Below are positions 1 to 9,320 of a DNA stretch of 64,000 bases, in pieces (the first letter of the stretch is position 1; each line of letters starts with the position of its first letter). Both the position numbers and the translations under genes were made by a program. The notes under the pieces are model-generated. The model saw only the letters and a list, made by a program, of their open reading frames with translations. It ran no database searches and had not been told where the DNA came from. Origin of the DNA: Halobacillus yeomjeoni (GTDB taxonomy: Bacteria; Bacillota; Bacilli; Bacillales; Halobacillaceae); the NCBI RefSeq assembly GCF_020171525.1, contig NZ_JAIVAI010000001.1, positions 1 to 64,000 of the forward strand. The letters run 5' to 3'.

Positions 1-91
1 AGATCCCTCAGAGACGATGAGGTTGATAGGTCCGAGGTGGAAGCGTGGTGACACGTGGAGCTGACGGATACTAATAGATCGACGACTTATC
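1..91 (+). rRNA. 23S ribosomal RNA, 3' end (partial)
   Basis: This is the last stretch of a 23S rRNA gene cut by the window edge. The text GGATACTAATAGATCGA, followed by a GACTTA-type end, is the conserved 3' terminus of Bacillaceae 23S rRNA, and the 5S gene follows about 95 bases later. The exact 3' end is estimated to within a few bases. No tRNA is seen between 23S and 5S. Confidence 0.9.
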
Positions 92-187
92 TATCTGATT
101 TAATCGTTCGTGAAAAGCGTAATTGGTTCAACCGTTGAAATGTTTTCCTTATCCGGTTTTGAGGGTTTACCTCAGAATAAAATACGA

Positions 188-302
188 TGTGGTGGTGAAG
201 GCGAAGAGGTCACACCTGTTCCCATGCCGAACACAGAAGTTAAGCTCTTCAGCGCCGATGGTAGTCGGGTCGATCCCCGTGAGAGTAGGACGCTGCCACA
301 TC
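188..302 (+). rRNA. rrf: 5S ribosomal RNA
   Basis: Full-length 5S rRNA of about 115 bases. The ends TGTGGTGGTG and CGCTGCCACA pair as helix I. The internal landmarks CCCATGCCGAACACAGAAG and GAGAGTAGGACG are the conserved loop and helix segments of bacterial 5S rRNA. It closes the rrn operon and is followed directly by a terminator, so no tRNA cluster follows. Confidence 0.95.
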
Positions 303-306
303 ACAG

Positions 307-339
307 AAGCCTTTGGAAATATTTCCAAAGGCTTTTTTA
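307..339 (+). terminator. rrn operon terminator
   Basis: AAGCCTTTGGAAA and TTTCCAAAGGCTT form a 13-bp stem with a tiny loop, followed by a T run. It lies a few bases after the 5S end. Confidence 0.93.
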
Positions 340-508
340 TATTTGAAAGATACTAATCTTTTCATTTGGAAAACATATCCTACTCCTTTATATTGAAGAT
401 AGTAGCTATCTCCATTTTAAAAAAAAGTTTCTGTTCATGCTTGTTGTTGTTATGAAGGTATATCAACAATAGATTTTAACAAAGCCAAAAAATTAAAGGT
501 GGGAGTCG

Positions 509-737
509 ATGTCGAACCATAAAGTGCAACTGATGGACTACCAAGATGAGTGGCCTGAATTATTTGAGAAAGAAAAAACAGCGATTAAAAACAAGGTCGG
601 AAATGAAATTTCAGGGATCGAACATAAAAGAAAGGCTCGCATCTTCCTATGCATTTGAACGATCTACATATACGAAGAAAAAAGGACCCTTTATTAAAGA
701 AATCATAGAGAAAGCAAAAAAAAGAAAATCTCTATGA
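509..737 (+). pseudogene. GrpB family (UPF0157) gene remnant, internally deleted and frameshifted
   Basis: A good ribosome site (AAGGTGGGAG) precedes an ATG at 509 whose frame reads like the start of GrpB-family proteins (YQDEWPELFEKEK ... GNEISGIEH) and then stops at 656-658. From about 621 a second frame, ending at 737, reads KERLASSYAFERSTYTKKKG and FIKEIIEKA. This resembles the family's C-terminus, where a lysine-glycine segment precedes a final helix. GrpB proteins are about 170 residues; here only about 40 N-terminal and 38 C-terminal codons remain, joined out of frame near 623-627. The simplest reading is an internal deletion of roughly 270-300 bases that destroyed the gene. The family assignment is by recognition of the two ends. 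Confidence 0.72.
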
Positions 738-798
738 ATAAACATAGACACATTGAACATGCTGTGGAATTCCTATCTTATTCAAAGAGGTGTTATAC

Positions 799-1068
799 AT
801 GGTGCAGTTGGAACGAAAAAGAAATACATATTTAAATTGGAAGTATGCGATTATGCTCGTATGGATTCCGATAGGGTTTTATTTGGCATCTTTAGGGGAA
901 AGCATCTCTCTATTTCAACATATTCTCTATATATCTATTATCCTTTGGCTGGCATTTGTAGGAATCTTTGGGCTGACAAATTCTTATCAAGCCTTAAGAG
1001 TATACGGGTATTTATACATTAGCTGCAGTCTATTATTTGCATTTATGGGACTCGTGTTTATTTGGTAA
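799..1068 (+). CDS. small hypothetical membrane protein (89 aa)
   Basis: The ATG at 799 is chosen because AAAGAGGTG lies six bases upstream. A basic N-terminus (MVQLERKRNTY) precedes three hydrophobic segments, at about residues 14-31, 37-58 and 67-88, and the protein ends directly after the last one. This looks like a three-helix inner-membrane protein with almost no soluble part. I do not recognise the family. It stands alone between the GrpB remnant and the next small gene, in an accessory patch after the rrn operon. The hydrophobic profile and ribosome site support it, but no homologue is claimed. Confidence 0.55.
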   Translation: MVQLERKRNTYLNWKYAIMLVWIPIGFYLASLGESISLFQHILYISIILWLAFVGIFGLTNSYQALRVYGYLYISCSLLFAFMGLVFIW

Positions 1069-1239
1069 GCCGTGTTCGGTTAGAGGGTGGTATTGTTTTT
1101 TCTTAATAAACAGAGATATCTTTTATGCTGGATCGGCCGCTATTCACTCACATAAAGTTCGGGACGAATGAAGGAACAATATACACACAGCTTGAAGCAT
1201 AAGCAAAAACCGATAATAAAGTTATTGAGTAAGTAAAGC

Positions 1240-1268
1240 TTGTGATCCCTTCATTTTCTCGTTATAAT
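1240..1268 (+). promoter_or_regulatory. sigma-A type promoter for the small gene at 1336
   Basis: TTGTGA at 1240-1245, a 17-base spacer and a perfect TATAAT at 1263-1268. A strong ribosome site, GGAGGGG at 1287-1293, follows about 20 bases later. The stretch from 1069 to 1239 shows no gene I can support. Confidence 0.65.
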
Positions 1269-1335
1269 TGATGCGAATATATGTTCGGAGGGGTTTCAAA
1301 TCGAACTTGTAAGATGGAGTTATTCAAGAAGGAAA

Positions 1336-1539
1336 ATGGTGCGGGGCTATTTTGACAAATTCCCTAACTCTACGATTTATTTCAGGAGAATAAGGCGTTT
1401 TTATATCGTGTACACGCTGGATTGGCATGCAGATGATCCTATGGTTCAAAAAGAGGATAGAGAAAAAATGCAGGAACTGATTAACCGGGAGTTGGGAAGA
1501 GAAAGAGAATATCAACAAAGAAAATCGAGAAGCCTATAA
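1336..1539 (+). CDS. short basic hypothetical protein (67 aa from ATG; 79 aa if the frame opens at 1300)
   Basis: The open frame ends at 1539 just before a strong terminator and has its own promoter (1240-1268). The first ATG is at 1336, preceded by AAGAAGGA. The same frame is open back to ATC at 1300, which sits six bases after GGAGGGG and would add IELVRWSYSRRK. The protein is rich in Arg, Tyr and Phe at the front (GYFDKF, YFRRIRRFYIVYTLDWH) and has a charged helical tail (EDREKMQELINRELGRERE). I do not recognise the family. Promoter, ribosome site and terminator suggest a real gene; the start is uncertain. Confidence 0.6.
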   Translation: MVRGYFDKFPNSTIYFRRIRRFYIVYTLDWHADDPMVQKEDREKMQELINRELGREREYQQRKSRSL

Positions 1540-1556
1540 TGCTTCTCGATTTTTTA
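1523..1556 (+). terminator. intrinsic terminator, probably serving both strands
   Basis: AATCGAGAAGC and GCTTCTCGATT form an 11-bp stem around ATTATAG-type loop bases, followed by TTTTTT. It lies between the small plus-strand gene and the stop of the minus-strand oxidoreductase gene. Confidence 0.85.
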
Positions 1557-1575
1557 TTTCGTCGTTCATTTTATT

Positions 1576-2835
1576 TTAACCCATGGATTCCCACGCTGCG
1601 TGCATCCCTGCCACACGTCCGGTAACCATAGCAGATGTGATATTGTATCCACCTGTATAGCCATGGATATCAAGGATTTCACCACAGAAGTAAAGGCCGT
1701 GCATTAATTTAGACTGCATGGTGTTCGGTATGATCTCTTTGATTGAAACTCCTCCACCTGTTACGAACGCTTTTTCAATGGGCTGTGTATCTACAACATG
1801 AATGCGGAAGTGTTTCAGGTGGGTTACAAGCGATTGTATCTTTTGATTGGAAATATTGGCAGCTTTTTCTTCATGACTGACTTCAATCAGTTCCAGTAAG
1901 TGATCCAGAAAACGTTCAGGAACGATACCCTTCATTACATTTCTGAAGGTTTTTTTCGATTGATCGTTTGTAGACTCTATGATTTCTTGTAATAACTCAT
2001 TTTCTTTCTTGTCAGGCATAGCGTCAATTTCAATGATTACAGGCTTATGCCCCTTCATAAATTCCTTCACGACGTATTGAGAGCACCTGAGTATCGCTGG
2101 ACCTGATAAGCCGAAGTGAGTAAATAACATATCCATTCTGTGAGTGACGATTCGTTTGTTTTTTGGGTTCATGACAGAAACATCTACGTCCCGTAAAGAC
2201 AACCCTTGGAGTGTCTTATTCTTGATAAATCGATCGTTGGAAATGAGCGGTACTTCCGTAGGGAATAATTCTGTTATCGTGTGCCCTGCTTTTTTAGCCC
2301 ATGCATAGCCATCGCCTGTGCTTCCTGTGTGGGGGACTGCTTTCCCACCCACTGCGATAATGACGGATTTCGTAGTAATCTTTTCGTTCGATTGTAATAT
2401 GATTTGATGTCCTTCATCCCCATAATGAATCGCTTCTACAGGGGTCTTTTTTCTGATTTCTACATTTAACTCATCCATTCGGTTGAGTAAAGCTTGTACC
2501 ACGTCTTTGGCTTTGTTACTCACAGGGAACATGCGGCCGTGGTCTTCTTCTTTCAACGCCACACCCAAGCTCTCGAAAAAGTCGATGATGTCATAATTAT
2601 TGAACACAGAAAAAGGACTGTACAAAAACTTTCCGTTTCCTGGAATATGCTTAATCACTTCTTCTTCCGGCAGTCGGTTCGTTACATTGCACCTTCCTCC
2701 ACCGGATATGGCTAATTTAGTTCCTAATTTGTTTCCTTTATCTATAAGGAGGGTTTTAACCCCTTGTTCTGCTGCTGCAATGGCAGCCATCAGCCCTGAG
2801 GGGCCTCCACCTATGATGGTTACTTGATACGTCAT
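1576..2835 (-). CDS. ytfP: YtfP-type NAD(P)/FAD-dependent oxidoreductase (HI0933 family)
   Basis: Predicted flavoprotein of 419 residues, a normal length for the HI0933-like/BaiN family; the substrate is unknown. The N-terminus [18 protein letters not shown] is the Rossmann FAD-binding GxGxxG motif. GGGRCNVTN follows, a hallmark of this family, and near the C-terminus [12 protein letters not shown] and [12 protein letters not shown] are conserved. The open frame extends upstream to 3027, but that would overlap the divergent murJ gene, so the ATG at 2835, behind AAAGGAAGAA, is taken as the start. It diverges from murJ over a 107-base interval, as in the B. subtilis ytfP/ytgP arrangement. Function beyond a flavin-dependent redox reaction is not assignable from sequence. 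Confidence 0.9.
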   Translation of the reverse strand: MTYQVTIIGGGPSGLMAAIAAAEQGVKTLLIDKGNKLGTKLAISGGGRCNVTNRLPEEEVIKHIPGNGKFLYSPFSVFNNYDIIDFFESLGVALKEEDHGRMFPVSNKAKDVVQALLNRMDELNVEIRKKTPVEAIHYGDEGHQIILQSNEKITTKSVIIAVGGKAVPHTGSTGDGYAWAKKAGHTITELFPTEVPLISNDRFIKNKTLQGLSLRDVDVSVMNPKNKRIVTHRMDMLFTHFGLSGPAILRCSQYVVKEFMKGHKPVIIEIDAMPDKKENELLQEIIESTNDQSKKTFRNVMKGIVPERFLDHLLELIEVSHEEKAANISNQKIQSLVTHLKHFRIHVVDTQPIEKAFVTGGGVSIKEIIPNTMQSKLMHGLYFCGEILDIHGYTGGYNITSAMVTGRVAGMHAAWESMG

Positions 2836-2878
2836 GAGGTTCTTCCTTTCTTTTTCTACCGTTCGATTCATTGTTCTA

Positions 2879-2905
2879 CCCCTATCTATGATAAAATAGA
2901 TGGGG
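2879..2905. promoter_or_regulatory. inverted repeat over the ytfP/murJ divergent promoter region
   Basis: CCCC-T-ATCTAT and ATAGAT-GGGG form a near-perfect inverted repeat around GATAAA. It contains TAAAAT, a plausible -10 box for murJ, so it could be an operator or a transcribed hairpin in the divergent region. Confidence 0.4.
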
Positions 2906-2942
2906 TCGATTCTACAATGATTATGAAGGTGAAGAAATAAAT

Positions 2943-4556
2943 ATGTCGAAGATTTTAAAAGGTACACTACTATTGACTGCAGGAACTTTCCTGTCCAAAT
3001 TTCTTGGTATGATCTATACTGTCCCATTTGAAAATATGGTGGGAGAGGAAGGAACAGACTTGTTTTCTATCGCTTACATTCCCTATACTATTTTATTGAG
3101 TTTATCAAGCATGGGGGTTCCTGTGGCGGTCTCTAAGTTTGTTTCAAAGTATAATTCCTTAGGAGATTACGAAACAGGTCGGAGGATGTTGAGTGCAGGT
3201 ATAAAGCTGATGGCAATCATGGGCGTCCTTGCTTTTCTATTCCTATTCTTTTCTGCTGAACGAATCGCTATGCAGACGTTTGGCAGTAACGAAGAGTTAG
3301 TAAAAGATGGAGCCATGGTTATTCGAATGGTCAGCTTTGCATTACTGGTCATTCCACCAATGAGTATCACACGAGGCTTTTTCCAGGGGTACGAGTCTAT
3401 GGCTCCTACTGCGGTATCTCAAGTTGTTGAACAGATCGTAAGAATCATCTTCTTGCTTGCCTCAGTATTTGTCATCTATCAGATGTTGGAAGGACCTCTT
3501 CCTCAAGCGATCGGGTTCGCTACATTCGCCGCTTTTATTGGTGGTATTGCTTCATGTGTCGTCTTGTATAGGTATTGGCGAAAAAGAAAGCCATACCTGG
3601 ACCGCCAATTGGAAGAGCAGGAATATACGTACGGCCTTACAACAAAAGAAATGTTCAAAGAATTGTTCAGTTACGCTGGACCATTCATATTAGTAGGGAT
3701 TGCCACTCCTCTTTATCAAGTGGTGGATCAATTTACTTTCTATAAAGCGATGCAGGCGGCTGGTTTAAGTGAAGAGGCTAAAGGGGCCTTTTCTGCCATT
3801 AATTTCTTGAGTCACAAGTTAGTGATGATACCTGTAACATTAGGCATCGGACTCTCTCTTGCCCTTTTACCAGCAATTACTCAATCGTTCACGAAAAATA
3901 ATATGAAACAATTGAATAACCAGGTGAACCAAGCACTGCAGATTGTCGCTTTGTTGATTATTCCTGCTGTGGTAGGATTATCTGTCGTCGCTATTGAAGC
4001 GTATGGAACATTCTATGGTGTAGACAAAGTAGAGTTTAAAGGGAACCTCCTGCGTTGGTATGCCCCAGTAGGTCTTTTCCTGGCTTTATACACTGTTACG
4101 TCTTCGATTCTTCAGGGAATCAACCGACAGAATTTTGCGGTCATCAGCTTGGGAACAGGTATTTTATTGAAAATTTCCTTAAATACTTGGTTCATAATGA
4201 TGTTTGGAGCAAAAGGAGCCATTATTGCAACGGGAGTCGGAGTGGCGGCTGCCGTCATATTGAACTTGTGGAGAATTTTCAGTGCCATTGAATTTTCTTA
4301 TAAACAATTATATAAACGGACATTACTTGTAATGATCCTTACTGCCATCATGGCTTTGTGTGTGTTCTTAGTGAAATGGCTGATGATGCTGTTCCTTAAT
4401 CCGATAGAGAATCGTCTGGATGCCTTGGTTGTACTGATTTTCAGCATTGGCACAGGTGGAATTGTGTATTTAGTCCTAATCTATAAAACAACATTGCTCG
4501 AACGTCTGTTGGGTGGACGCATAAGGGTTTTGGATAAATTTTTAAAACGAACGTAA
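2943..4556 (+). CDS. murJ: lipid II flippase MurJ (YtgP; MviN/polysaccharide export superfamily)
   Basis: Polytopic membrane protein of 537 residues with about 14 hydrophobic segments, the size and topology of MurJ/MOP-superfamily flippases. It moves the peptidoglycan precursor lipid II across the cytoplasmic membrane. Visible features are the N-terminal [20 protein letters not shown], the early polar loop with YTVPF, and long hydrophobic runs such as [19 protein letters not shown]. In B. subtilis the orthologue YtgP is one of two functional MurJ-type flippases (known for the family). The ATG follows AAGGTGAAG. The pseudouridine synthase gene starts 15 bases downstream, so the two are probably cotranscribed. 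Confidence 0.88.
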   Translation: MSKILKGTLLLTAGTFLSKFLGMIYTVPFENMVGEEGTDLFSIAYIPYTILLSLSSMGVPVAVSKFVSKYNSLGDYETGRRMLSAGIKLMAIMGVLAFLFLFFSAERIAMQTFGSNEELVKDGAMVIRMVSFALLVIPPMSITRGFFQGYESMAPTAVSQVVEQIVRIIFLLASVFVIYQMLEGPLPQAIGFATFAAFIGGIASCVVLYRYWRKRKPYLDRQLEEQEYTYGLTTKEMFKELFSYAGPFILVGIATPLYQVVDQFTFYKAMQAAGLSEEAKGAFSAINFLSHKLVMIPVTLGIGLSLALLPAITQSFTKNNMKQLNNQVNQALQIVALLIIPAVVGLSVVAIEAYGTFYGVDKVEFKGNLLRWYAPVGLFLALYTVTSSILQGINRQNFAVISLGTGILLKISLNTWFIMMFGAKGAIIATGVGVAAAVILNLWRIFSAIEFSYKQLYKRTLLVMILTAIMALCVFLVKWLMMLFLNPIENRLDALVVLIFSIGTGGIVYLVLIYKTTLLERLLGGRIRVLDKFLKRT

Positions 4557-4571
4557 AAGGAGGGGACTTAT

Positions 4572-5294
4572 ATGAGAATTGATAAATTACTGGCAAATAT
4601 GGGTTACGGAACGAGAAAAGAAGTGAAAGGGTTGTTGAAAGGCGGAAACGTCAGAGTGAATGGACAACCTGAAAAGAGTCCTAAAACTCACATTGACCCA
4701 GAGAAAGATTCGGTTACTGTTATGGGAGAGGAAGTCGATTACCGCGAGTTCATATACTTGATGATGAATAAACCGGGAGATTTGATTTCGGCTACTGAAG
4801 ACGCACATGATACAACAGTGATCGATATACTGCAGCCTGAGGATTTGGTCTTTGAGCCGTTTCCTGTAGGAAGATTGGATAAAGATACTGAAGGGCTCCT
4901 TCTGATTACGAATGATGGAAAACTTGCTCATAAGTTGACCTCTCCGAAGAAGGATGTCGGGAAAACGTATTATGCAGTTATTCAAGGGAAGGTAACCGAA
5001 GAGGATGTAAGCTTGTTCACCAAGGGAGTCACCTTGGATGACGGGTATAAAACTAAGCCTGCTGAACTTGAAATTCTTTCATCTGATGAACAATCTGAAA
5101 TCGAGTTGACGATTACAGAAGGGAAATTCCATCAAGTTAAACGTATGTTCGAAGCTGTTGGAAAAAAAGTCCTCTATCTGCAGCGTATCCGGATGGGGGA
5201 TCTTGAGTTGGATCCTGACTTGGATTTAGGGGAATATCGAGAATTGACGGATGAAGAAATTGACTACTTATTGTCCATAACAAACTTAGAATAG
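4572..5294 (+). CDS. ytzG: RsuA-family 16S rRNA pseudouridine synthase (YtzG type)
   Basis: Enzyme of 240 residues that isomerises a uridine in rRNA; the RsuA branch acts on 16S U516. An N-terminal S4 RNA-binding domain (MRIDKLLANMGYGTRKEVK, residues 1-60) is followed by the catalytic domain, whose motif GRLDKDTEGLLLIT contains the essential Asp. KVTEGKFHQVKRMF-type residues near 180 (here EGKFHQVKRMFEAVG) are also conserved. AAGGAGGGG precedes the ATG. It lies directly after murJ, as in B. subtilis. The exact target nucleotide is inferred from family membership. Confidence 0.9.
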   Translation: MRIDKLLANMGYGTRKEVKGLLKGGNVRVNGQPEKSPKTHIDPEKDSVTVMGEEVDYREFIYLMMNKPGDLISATEDAHDTTVIDILQPEDLVFEPFPVGRLDKDTEGLLLITNDGKLAHKLTSPKKDVGKTYYAVIQGKVTEEDVSLFTKGVTLDDGYKTKPAELEILSSDEQSEIELTITEGKFHQVKRMFEAVGKKVLYLQRIRMGDLELDPDLDLGEYRELTDEEIDYLLSITNLE

Positions 5295-5300
5295 ACAAAA

Positions 5301-5331
5301 AATCACCCGGATCTATGATTCCGGGTGATGT
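5301..5331. terminator. bidirectional terminator between ytzG and ytzE
   Basis: ATCACCCGGA and TCCGGGTGAT pair around ATCTATGAT, with an A run before and T-rich sequence after. It serves the convergent genes on both sides. Confidence 0.85.
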
Positions 5332-5339
5332 ATTATTAT

Positions 5340-5558
5340 TTATGATATTTTAACTTTTTTTTCAGTAGCAGTCCACTTTCCACGGTGCGGGCTCGAGACC
5401 AGACCGTTGTATTCCAAAATGCTCAAATCCCTCTGCATAGTTCGATCCGTGATTCCGAATTGATCAGCGAGCTCATTTGTCGTTACCGGCCCTGTATCTC
5501 TTATATACAGGTACACAGCTTTGATACGATTGAGCATGCGGGAAGATGGATGATTCAA
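5340..5558 (-). CDS. ytzE: YtzE-type small DeoR-family HTH protein
   Basis: Protein of 72 residues made almost entirely of a DeoR-type winged helix-turn-helix: GPVTTNELADQFGITDRTMQRDLSIL is the recognisable DNA-binding core (residues 23-48). There is no sugar-phosphate sensing domain, which full-length DeoR regulators have in about 250 residues. The start is TTG at 5558, seven to eight bases after AAGGAGTGG. B. subtilis has the same small stand-alone protein (YtzE) in this neighbourhood, so the size is a family trait and not a truncation. Target genes are unknown. Confidence 0.82.
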   Translation of the reverse strand: MNHPSSRMLNRIKAVYLYIRDTGPVTTNELADQFGITDRTMQRDLSILEYNGLVSSPHRGKWTATEKKVKIS

Positions 5559-5717
5559 AAAACCACTCCTTAATATCAGTGTTTGGAAATTGTGGGCAAG
5601 TGACTCTATGAAGTTGATTTCATTTTACAATACTGTCGATAGGTAATCTATACTTATGTTCAGATTTTACAGATAATTCACCGAATTTACATAAAATCAA
5701 ATGAAGGAGGCGTGCAA

Positions 5718-6743
5718 ATGACAGTTTTAAGAAGGTTTTTCTTTAAAATGGTAAGGCTTAACAACACCGTCCTTTTCATTTCAAGTGCAGTACTTGTTTT
5801 ACTCAGTTCTATTTTAATCGTTCTTGTGGAAAATGATACATTTCCAACCGTATTTGATGGGTTCTGGTGGGTCATGACCACGGTGACGACCGTTGGGTAT
5901 GGGGATTATTATCCTCAGACCATGGGCGGTAGACTCATAGCCATTTTCTTGTATATTGTCGGGATAGGATTGGTCGGTGTATTGATTGGGAAAATCATAG
6001 ATGGTATGGCTGTATTTAGAAAAAAACGTCTGGAGGGTGATATTGTGTACAAAGATAGTGGACATTTCATCATAATTGGCTGGTCACAAAAGGCTGAATT
6101 TGCTGTACAGGAAATGTTAGAGACAGATTCTTCTTGTGACATCGTCATTATTGATCAATTAAAGGAAGCGCCGATTCTCAAAGATAATATCCATTACATA
6201 AAAGGGGATGGATCAGATCTAAATACGTTGGAAAAAGCGAATGTCAAAGAGGCACGATCTGTACTTATCTTCGCCGATGAGCGGTTAAGCTTTGATCAGA
6301 TGGTAGATGGAAAAACGTTATTGATTTCCTCTTCTATAGAGGCACTTGCTCCTGAAGTGCATACGGTTGTAGAAATAATGGAAGAAAAACATATCAAGAA
6401 CTTCATGCATGCTAAGATTGATGAATTTATCGTTTCAAACGAGACGATTTCTTCGCTGGCAGTTCGTTCCGCTTTTCGGAAGGGTGTTTCAAAGATATAC
6501 GGTCAGCTGTTGAGAAGGTCGGTCGGAGAGGACTTATATCATATCCCCTTGAGAAATCACTGGACTATATATCGGGATGCTTTTCAAGAGTTGTTGGACG
6601 AAGGGGCTACTTTGATTTCAGACCGCAATGATTTAGCAATCAATCGGAAGTTAGACGAACCGATTCCAAAAGAAGCAGAACTTTATGCGGTTTGTGATAG
6701 ACCAACATTTGAAAAAATTGTAGGAAAGGGAGCGTCTTCATGA
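5718..6743 (+). CDS. two-TM potassium channel with cytosolic RCK/TrkA-N domain (YugO-like)
   Basis: Ion channel subunit of 341 residues. TM1 (about 18-40), a pore loop with the K+ selectivity filter TTVGYGD (about 57-63), and TM2 (about 72-97) are followed by a cytosolic RCK domain beginning [13 protein letters not shown]. In it the usual Rossmann glycine motif reads GWSxxA, as in YugO-type channels, and [15 protein letters not shown] lies further on. The ATG at 5718 is chosen because AAGGAGG lies seven bases upstream; the in-frame GTG at 5712 is too close. Its stop overlaps the pepV start by four bases (ATGA), so the two are translationally coupled. It should mediate K+ flux gated by cytosolic ligands. 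Confidence 0.87.
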   Translation: MTVLRRFFFKMVRLNNTVLFISSAVLVLLSSILIVLVENDTFPTVFDGFWWVMTTVTTVGYGDYYPQTMGGRLIAIFLYIVGIGLVGVLIGKIIDGMAVFRKKRLEGDIVYKDSGHFIIIGWSQKAEFAVQEMLETDSSCDIVIIDQLKEAPILKDNIHYIKGDGSDLNTLEKANVKEARSVLIFADERLSFDQMVDGKTLLISSSIEALAPEVHTVVEIMEEKHIKNFMHAKIDEFIVSNETISSLAVRSAFRKGVSKIYGQLLRRSVGEDLYHIPLRNHWTIYRDAFQELLDEGATLISDRNDLAINRKLDEPIPKEAELYAVCDRPTFEKIVGKGASS

Positions 6744-8125
6744 ATATCAAAGATCTTTCTCTGAATTATGAAAGTGAGTTTATAGAAAAGGTGAGTCAAC
6801 TTTTATCTATACCAAGTGTCTATGAAGAGAGTGACGTCTTTCCATATGGCAGACACATCGATGATGTATTAAATGAAATGCTTTCCATTGCAGAGGCAGA
6901 TGGATTTGTTACCAAAAATATTGATGGACAGGCGGGTCACATCGAGTATGGAGATGGAGAAGAGTTAATAGGGGTTCTCGGTCACCTTGATGTCGTTCCG
7001 GCTGGAGACGGCTGGACCACTCCTCCTTTCAAACCAACAATCAGAGATGGGAAGTTATATGCCAGAGGAGCGCAAGACGACAAAGGGCCGGTCATGGCAG
7101 CTTACATTGCTATGAAATTATTGAAAGATCAAGGTTTTCAACCTAAGAAGAGGATTCGTCTTATCGTTGGAACAGATGAAGAACGGGACTGGAAAGGAAT
7201 GGAGTATTATTTTAATAAAGAAGAAATGCCTTCGTATGGCTTTTCTCCTGATGCATCGTTTCCTGTCATTCATGCTGAAAAAGGACTGCTTGACAGCTAT
7301 ATGACGTTCCCATTCTCATCAGAAGAGAATGAGGACCTTGTAAAGGTGCTCACTTTCAATGGTGGGGATCGTTTGAATATGGTTCCGGATGCAGCTGTAG
7401 CAATCGTGAAGTCCAATACGGATATAAGAAGTGATTTTCATAGTTTTTTGGAAGAGGATAAGTTTGAAGGAACGGCAGAAGAAGGAAATGAATCAGGAAT
7501 CTACAAACTTACTCTATACGGGGAATCGGTTCATGCAAGTAAGCCGGAGAATGGAGTGAATGCAGTTGTAGGGTTGTTGAAATTTTTGAAGAAGGTACGT
7601 TTGAGCCGTGGACAAAGTGAGCTGATTCATAAGCTGCATGAAGCGTTCACAGATTCAGCGGGAAGCGGACTTGATTTGAAAATGTCCGACGAAGCCTCCG
7701 GTGCGCTTACTTTGAATTTAGGGTCAGTATCCATGGATGACCAGGAATGTAAGGTAGGTTTGAACTTGCGTTACCCAGTTACGTCTGAGGGAGAAAGAAT
7801 CGTTTCTACTCTTAAGGAATTCACTGAAAATCTGGGAGGAGAGTTTTCTGTTTATGATCATTTGAAGCCTATTTATATGGAAAAAGATCATCCGTTCCTG
7901 CAGACACTATTAAAAGTTTATAATGATGTGACTAATAAAAATGAAGAAGCCATAGCAATCGGAGGAGCAACGTACGCCCGTTCTCTAAAATCAGGGGTGG
8001 CATTCGGTGCCCTGTTCAATGACAGCCCTGACACAGCTCATCAAAAGGACGAGCATGTGAGACTTTCTGATATGATGACGGCAATCCAAATATACGCTAC
8101 TTCTTTGTACGAATTAACGAAATAG
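6740..8125 (+). CDS. pepV: dipeptidase PepV (M20 family)
   Basis: Metallopeptidase of 461 residues, the usual PepV length, hydrolysing dipeptides in the cytoplasm. The zinc-site motifs are visible: [12 protein letters not shown] (first His/Asp), [10 protein letters not shown] (bridging Asp), [11 protein letters not shown] (Glu pair), FSPDASFPV and the late TAHQKDEHV histidine. B. subtilis YtjP is the orthologue. It overlaps the K+ channel gene by four bases and is followed after 13 bases by the MFS gene, suggesting a four- or five-gene operon running to ytlQ. Confidence 0.92.
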   Translation: MNIKDLSLNYESEFIEKVSQLLSIPSVYEESDVFPYGRHIDDVLNEMLSIAEADGFVTKNIDGQAGHIEYGDGEELIGVLGHLDVVPAGDGWTTPPFKPTIRDGKLYARGAQDDKGPVMAAYIAMKLLKDQGFQPKKRIRLIVGTDEERDWKGMEYYFNKEEMPSYGFSPDASFPVIHAEKGLLDSYMTFPFSSEENEDLVKVLTFNGGDRLNMVPDAAVAIVKSNTDIRSDFHSFLEEDKFEGTAEEGNESGIYKLTLYGESVHASKPENGVNAVVGLLKFLKKVRLSRGQSELIHKLHEAFTDSAGSGLDLKMSDEASGALTLNLGSVSMDDQECKVGLNLRYPVTSEGERIVSTLKEFTENLGGEFSVYDHLKPIYMEKDHPFLQTLLKVYNDVTNKNEEAIAIGGATYARSLKSGVAFGALFNDSPDTAHQKDEHVRLSDMMTAIQIYATSLYELTK

Positions 8126-8138
8126 AGAGGTCGACAAT

Positions 8139-9320
8139 ATGGCTAAATCAACGACAGAAAAAACATACCGCTTCATTCAGATGTTTTATTTATTCGCATT
8201 TTTTGGATTCGGTGCTCTCTTTCCACTGTTGTCCGTATATTTGGAACAGGAAAAAGGCCTGAATCACACTCAAATCGGAATCGTATTATCAGCTCTTCCT
8301 TTATTGACCATATTTATGCAGCCTATATGGGGAATGATCAGTGATTATACAAGACGGCCTAAACTTCTTCTGATAATTGCTGCGCTTGCTGCATCAATGT
8401 TTGGGCTCATCTACCCATGGATGCAGATATTCCCCACCCTTTTAATCGGTATCATCTGTCTTGCTATGTTCCAATCGGGAATCGTTCCTTTATCAGATAG
8501 CTTGTCATTGAGTTTTGTGCAGAAAAACAATAAAGAGTATGGAAACATCCGCTTATGGGGCGCAATCGGATTTGCAGTTGCGGTTTTTGTCGTTGGACGT
8601 GTAACCGATCACACCGGCTCTTTAAGCTGGATTTTTTACTTTTTCTCACTTGCTTTATTTCTTTCCATAATCTCATTGCTTCAATTTCCTAAAAGAGCGG
8701 ATGAGGTTTCAGTTTCCTTTCGAACAGGGTTGAAGATTTTAATCAAACAAAAGCCTTTTTTACTTTTCTTAGTGTCGACCTTTTTAATTTTTGGACCGGT
8801 ATTGGCAAATAACTATTATTTTGGAACGTTCATACTATCGGTCGGGGGAACGTTATCAGGAGTCGGTCTGGCATTTTTGCTGGCGGCTGGAAGTGAAGCC
8901 CCTTTCATGAAGTTTTCTCAACAAATCATCAATCGTTTCGGAATCATATTCGTCATTATTTTCAGTGCATCTGTTTCCTGCGGACGTTGGCTGCTCTATT
9001 ATTTCGAACCCTCATCCGAAGTAGTCTATGCAACTACCATTGTCCAGGGTATATCGGTGGGTTTGTATATTCCTGCCGCTTTACTCCTTATACGTGAGCT
9101 CGCCCCTGATGACGTCCGTGCGACAGCTGTCGGTATCTATTCGGCTGTGGGCAATGGACTTGGGAATGCTGTATTTACTTTTCTTGGGGGAGTCGTCATT
9201 GACTTCTGGGGTGTAAATGGGATGTATGGATTTTTCTCAGGAATGACTTTCTTAGGAATTTTACTTGTTTTTAAAGTCAATAGGTGGACAAATTCTTCCA
9301 GGAAGGAGTTGACAGCATGA
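8139..9320 (+). CDS. MFS transporter (MFS_1-like, 12 TM)
   Basis: Membrane protein of 393 residues with about 12 hydrophobic segments and the MFS loop 2-3 signature GMISDYTRRPK. It begins with a short cytosolic stretch and then FIQMFYLFAFFGFGALFPLLS, typical of the MFS_1-like subfamily related to nucleoside:H+ symporters and YttB-type efflux proteins. The ATG at 8139 follows AGAGAGGT. Its stop overlaps the thpR start (ATGA). The substrate cannot be deduced; position in the pepV operon hints at peptide or nucleotide metabolism, but this is weak. Confidence 0.85.
   Translation: MAKSTTEKTYRFIQMFYLFAFFGFGALFPLLSVYLEQEKGLNHTQIGIVLSALPLLTIFMQPIWGMISDYTRRPKLLLIIAALAASMFGLIYPWMQIFPTLLIGIICLAMFQSGIVPLSDSLSLSFVQKNNKEYGNIRLWGAIGFAVAVFVVGRVTDHTGSLSWIFYFFSLALFLSIISLLQFPKRADEVSVSFRTGLKILIKQKPFLLFLVSTFLIFGPVLANNYYFGTFILSVGGTLSGVGLAFLLAAGSEAPFMKFSQQIINRFGIIFVIIFSASVSCGRWLLYYFEPSSEVVYATTIVQGISVGLYIPAALLLIRELAPDDVRATAVGIYSAVGNGLGNAVFTFLGGVVIDFWGVNGMYGFFSGMTFLGILLVFKVNRWTNSSRKELTA

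Noticed and set aside
1126-1203. 25-codon frame reading MLDRPLFTHIKFGTNE before the small gene at 1336
   Set aside because: No ribosome site and no recognisable family; could be gene debris but cannot be supported.
2836-3027. N-terminal extension of the YtfP oxidoreductase to 483 residues
   Set aside because: Would overlap the divergent murJ gene and lacks family similarity; the ATG at 2835 begins directly at the FAD motif.
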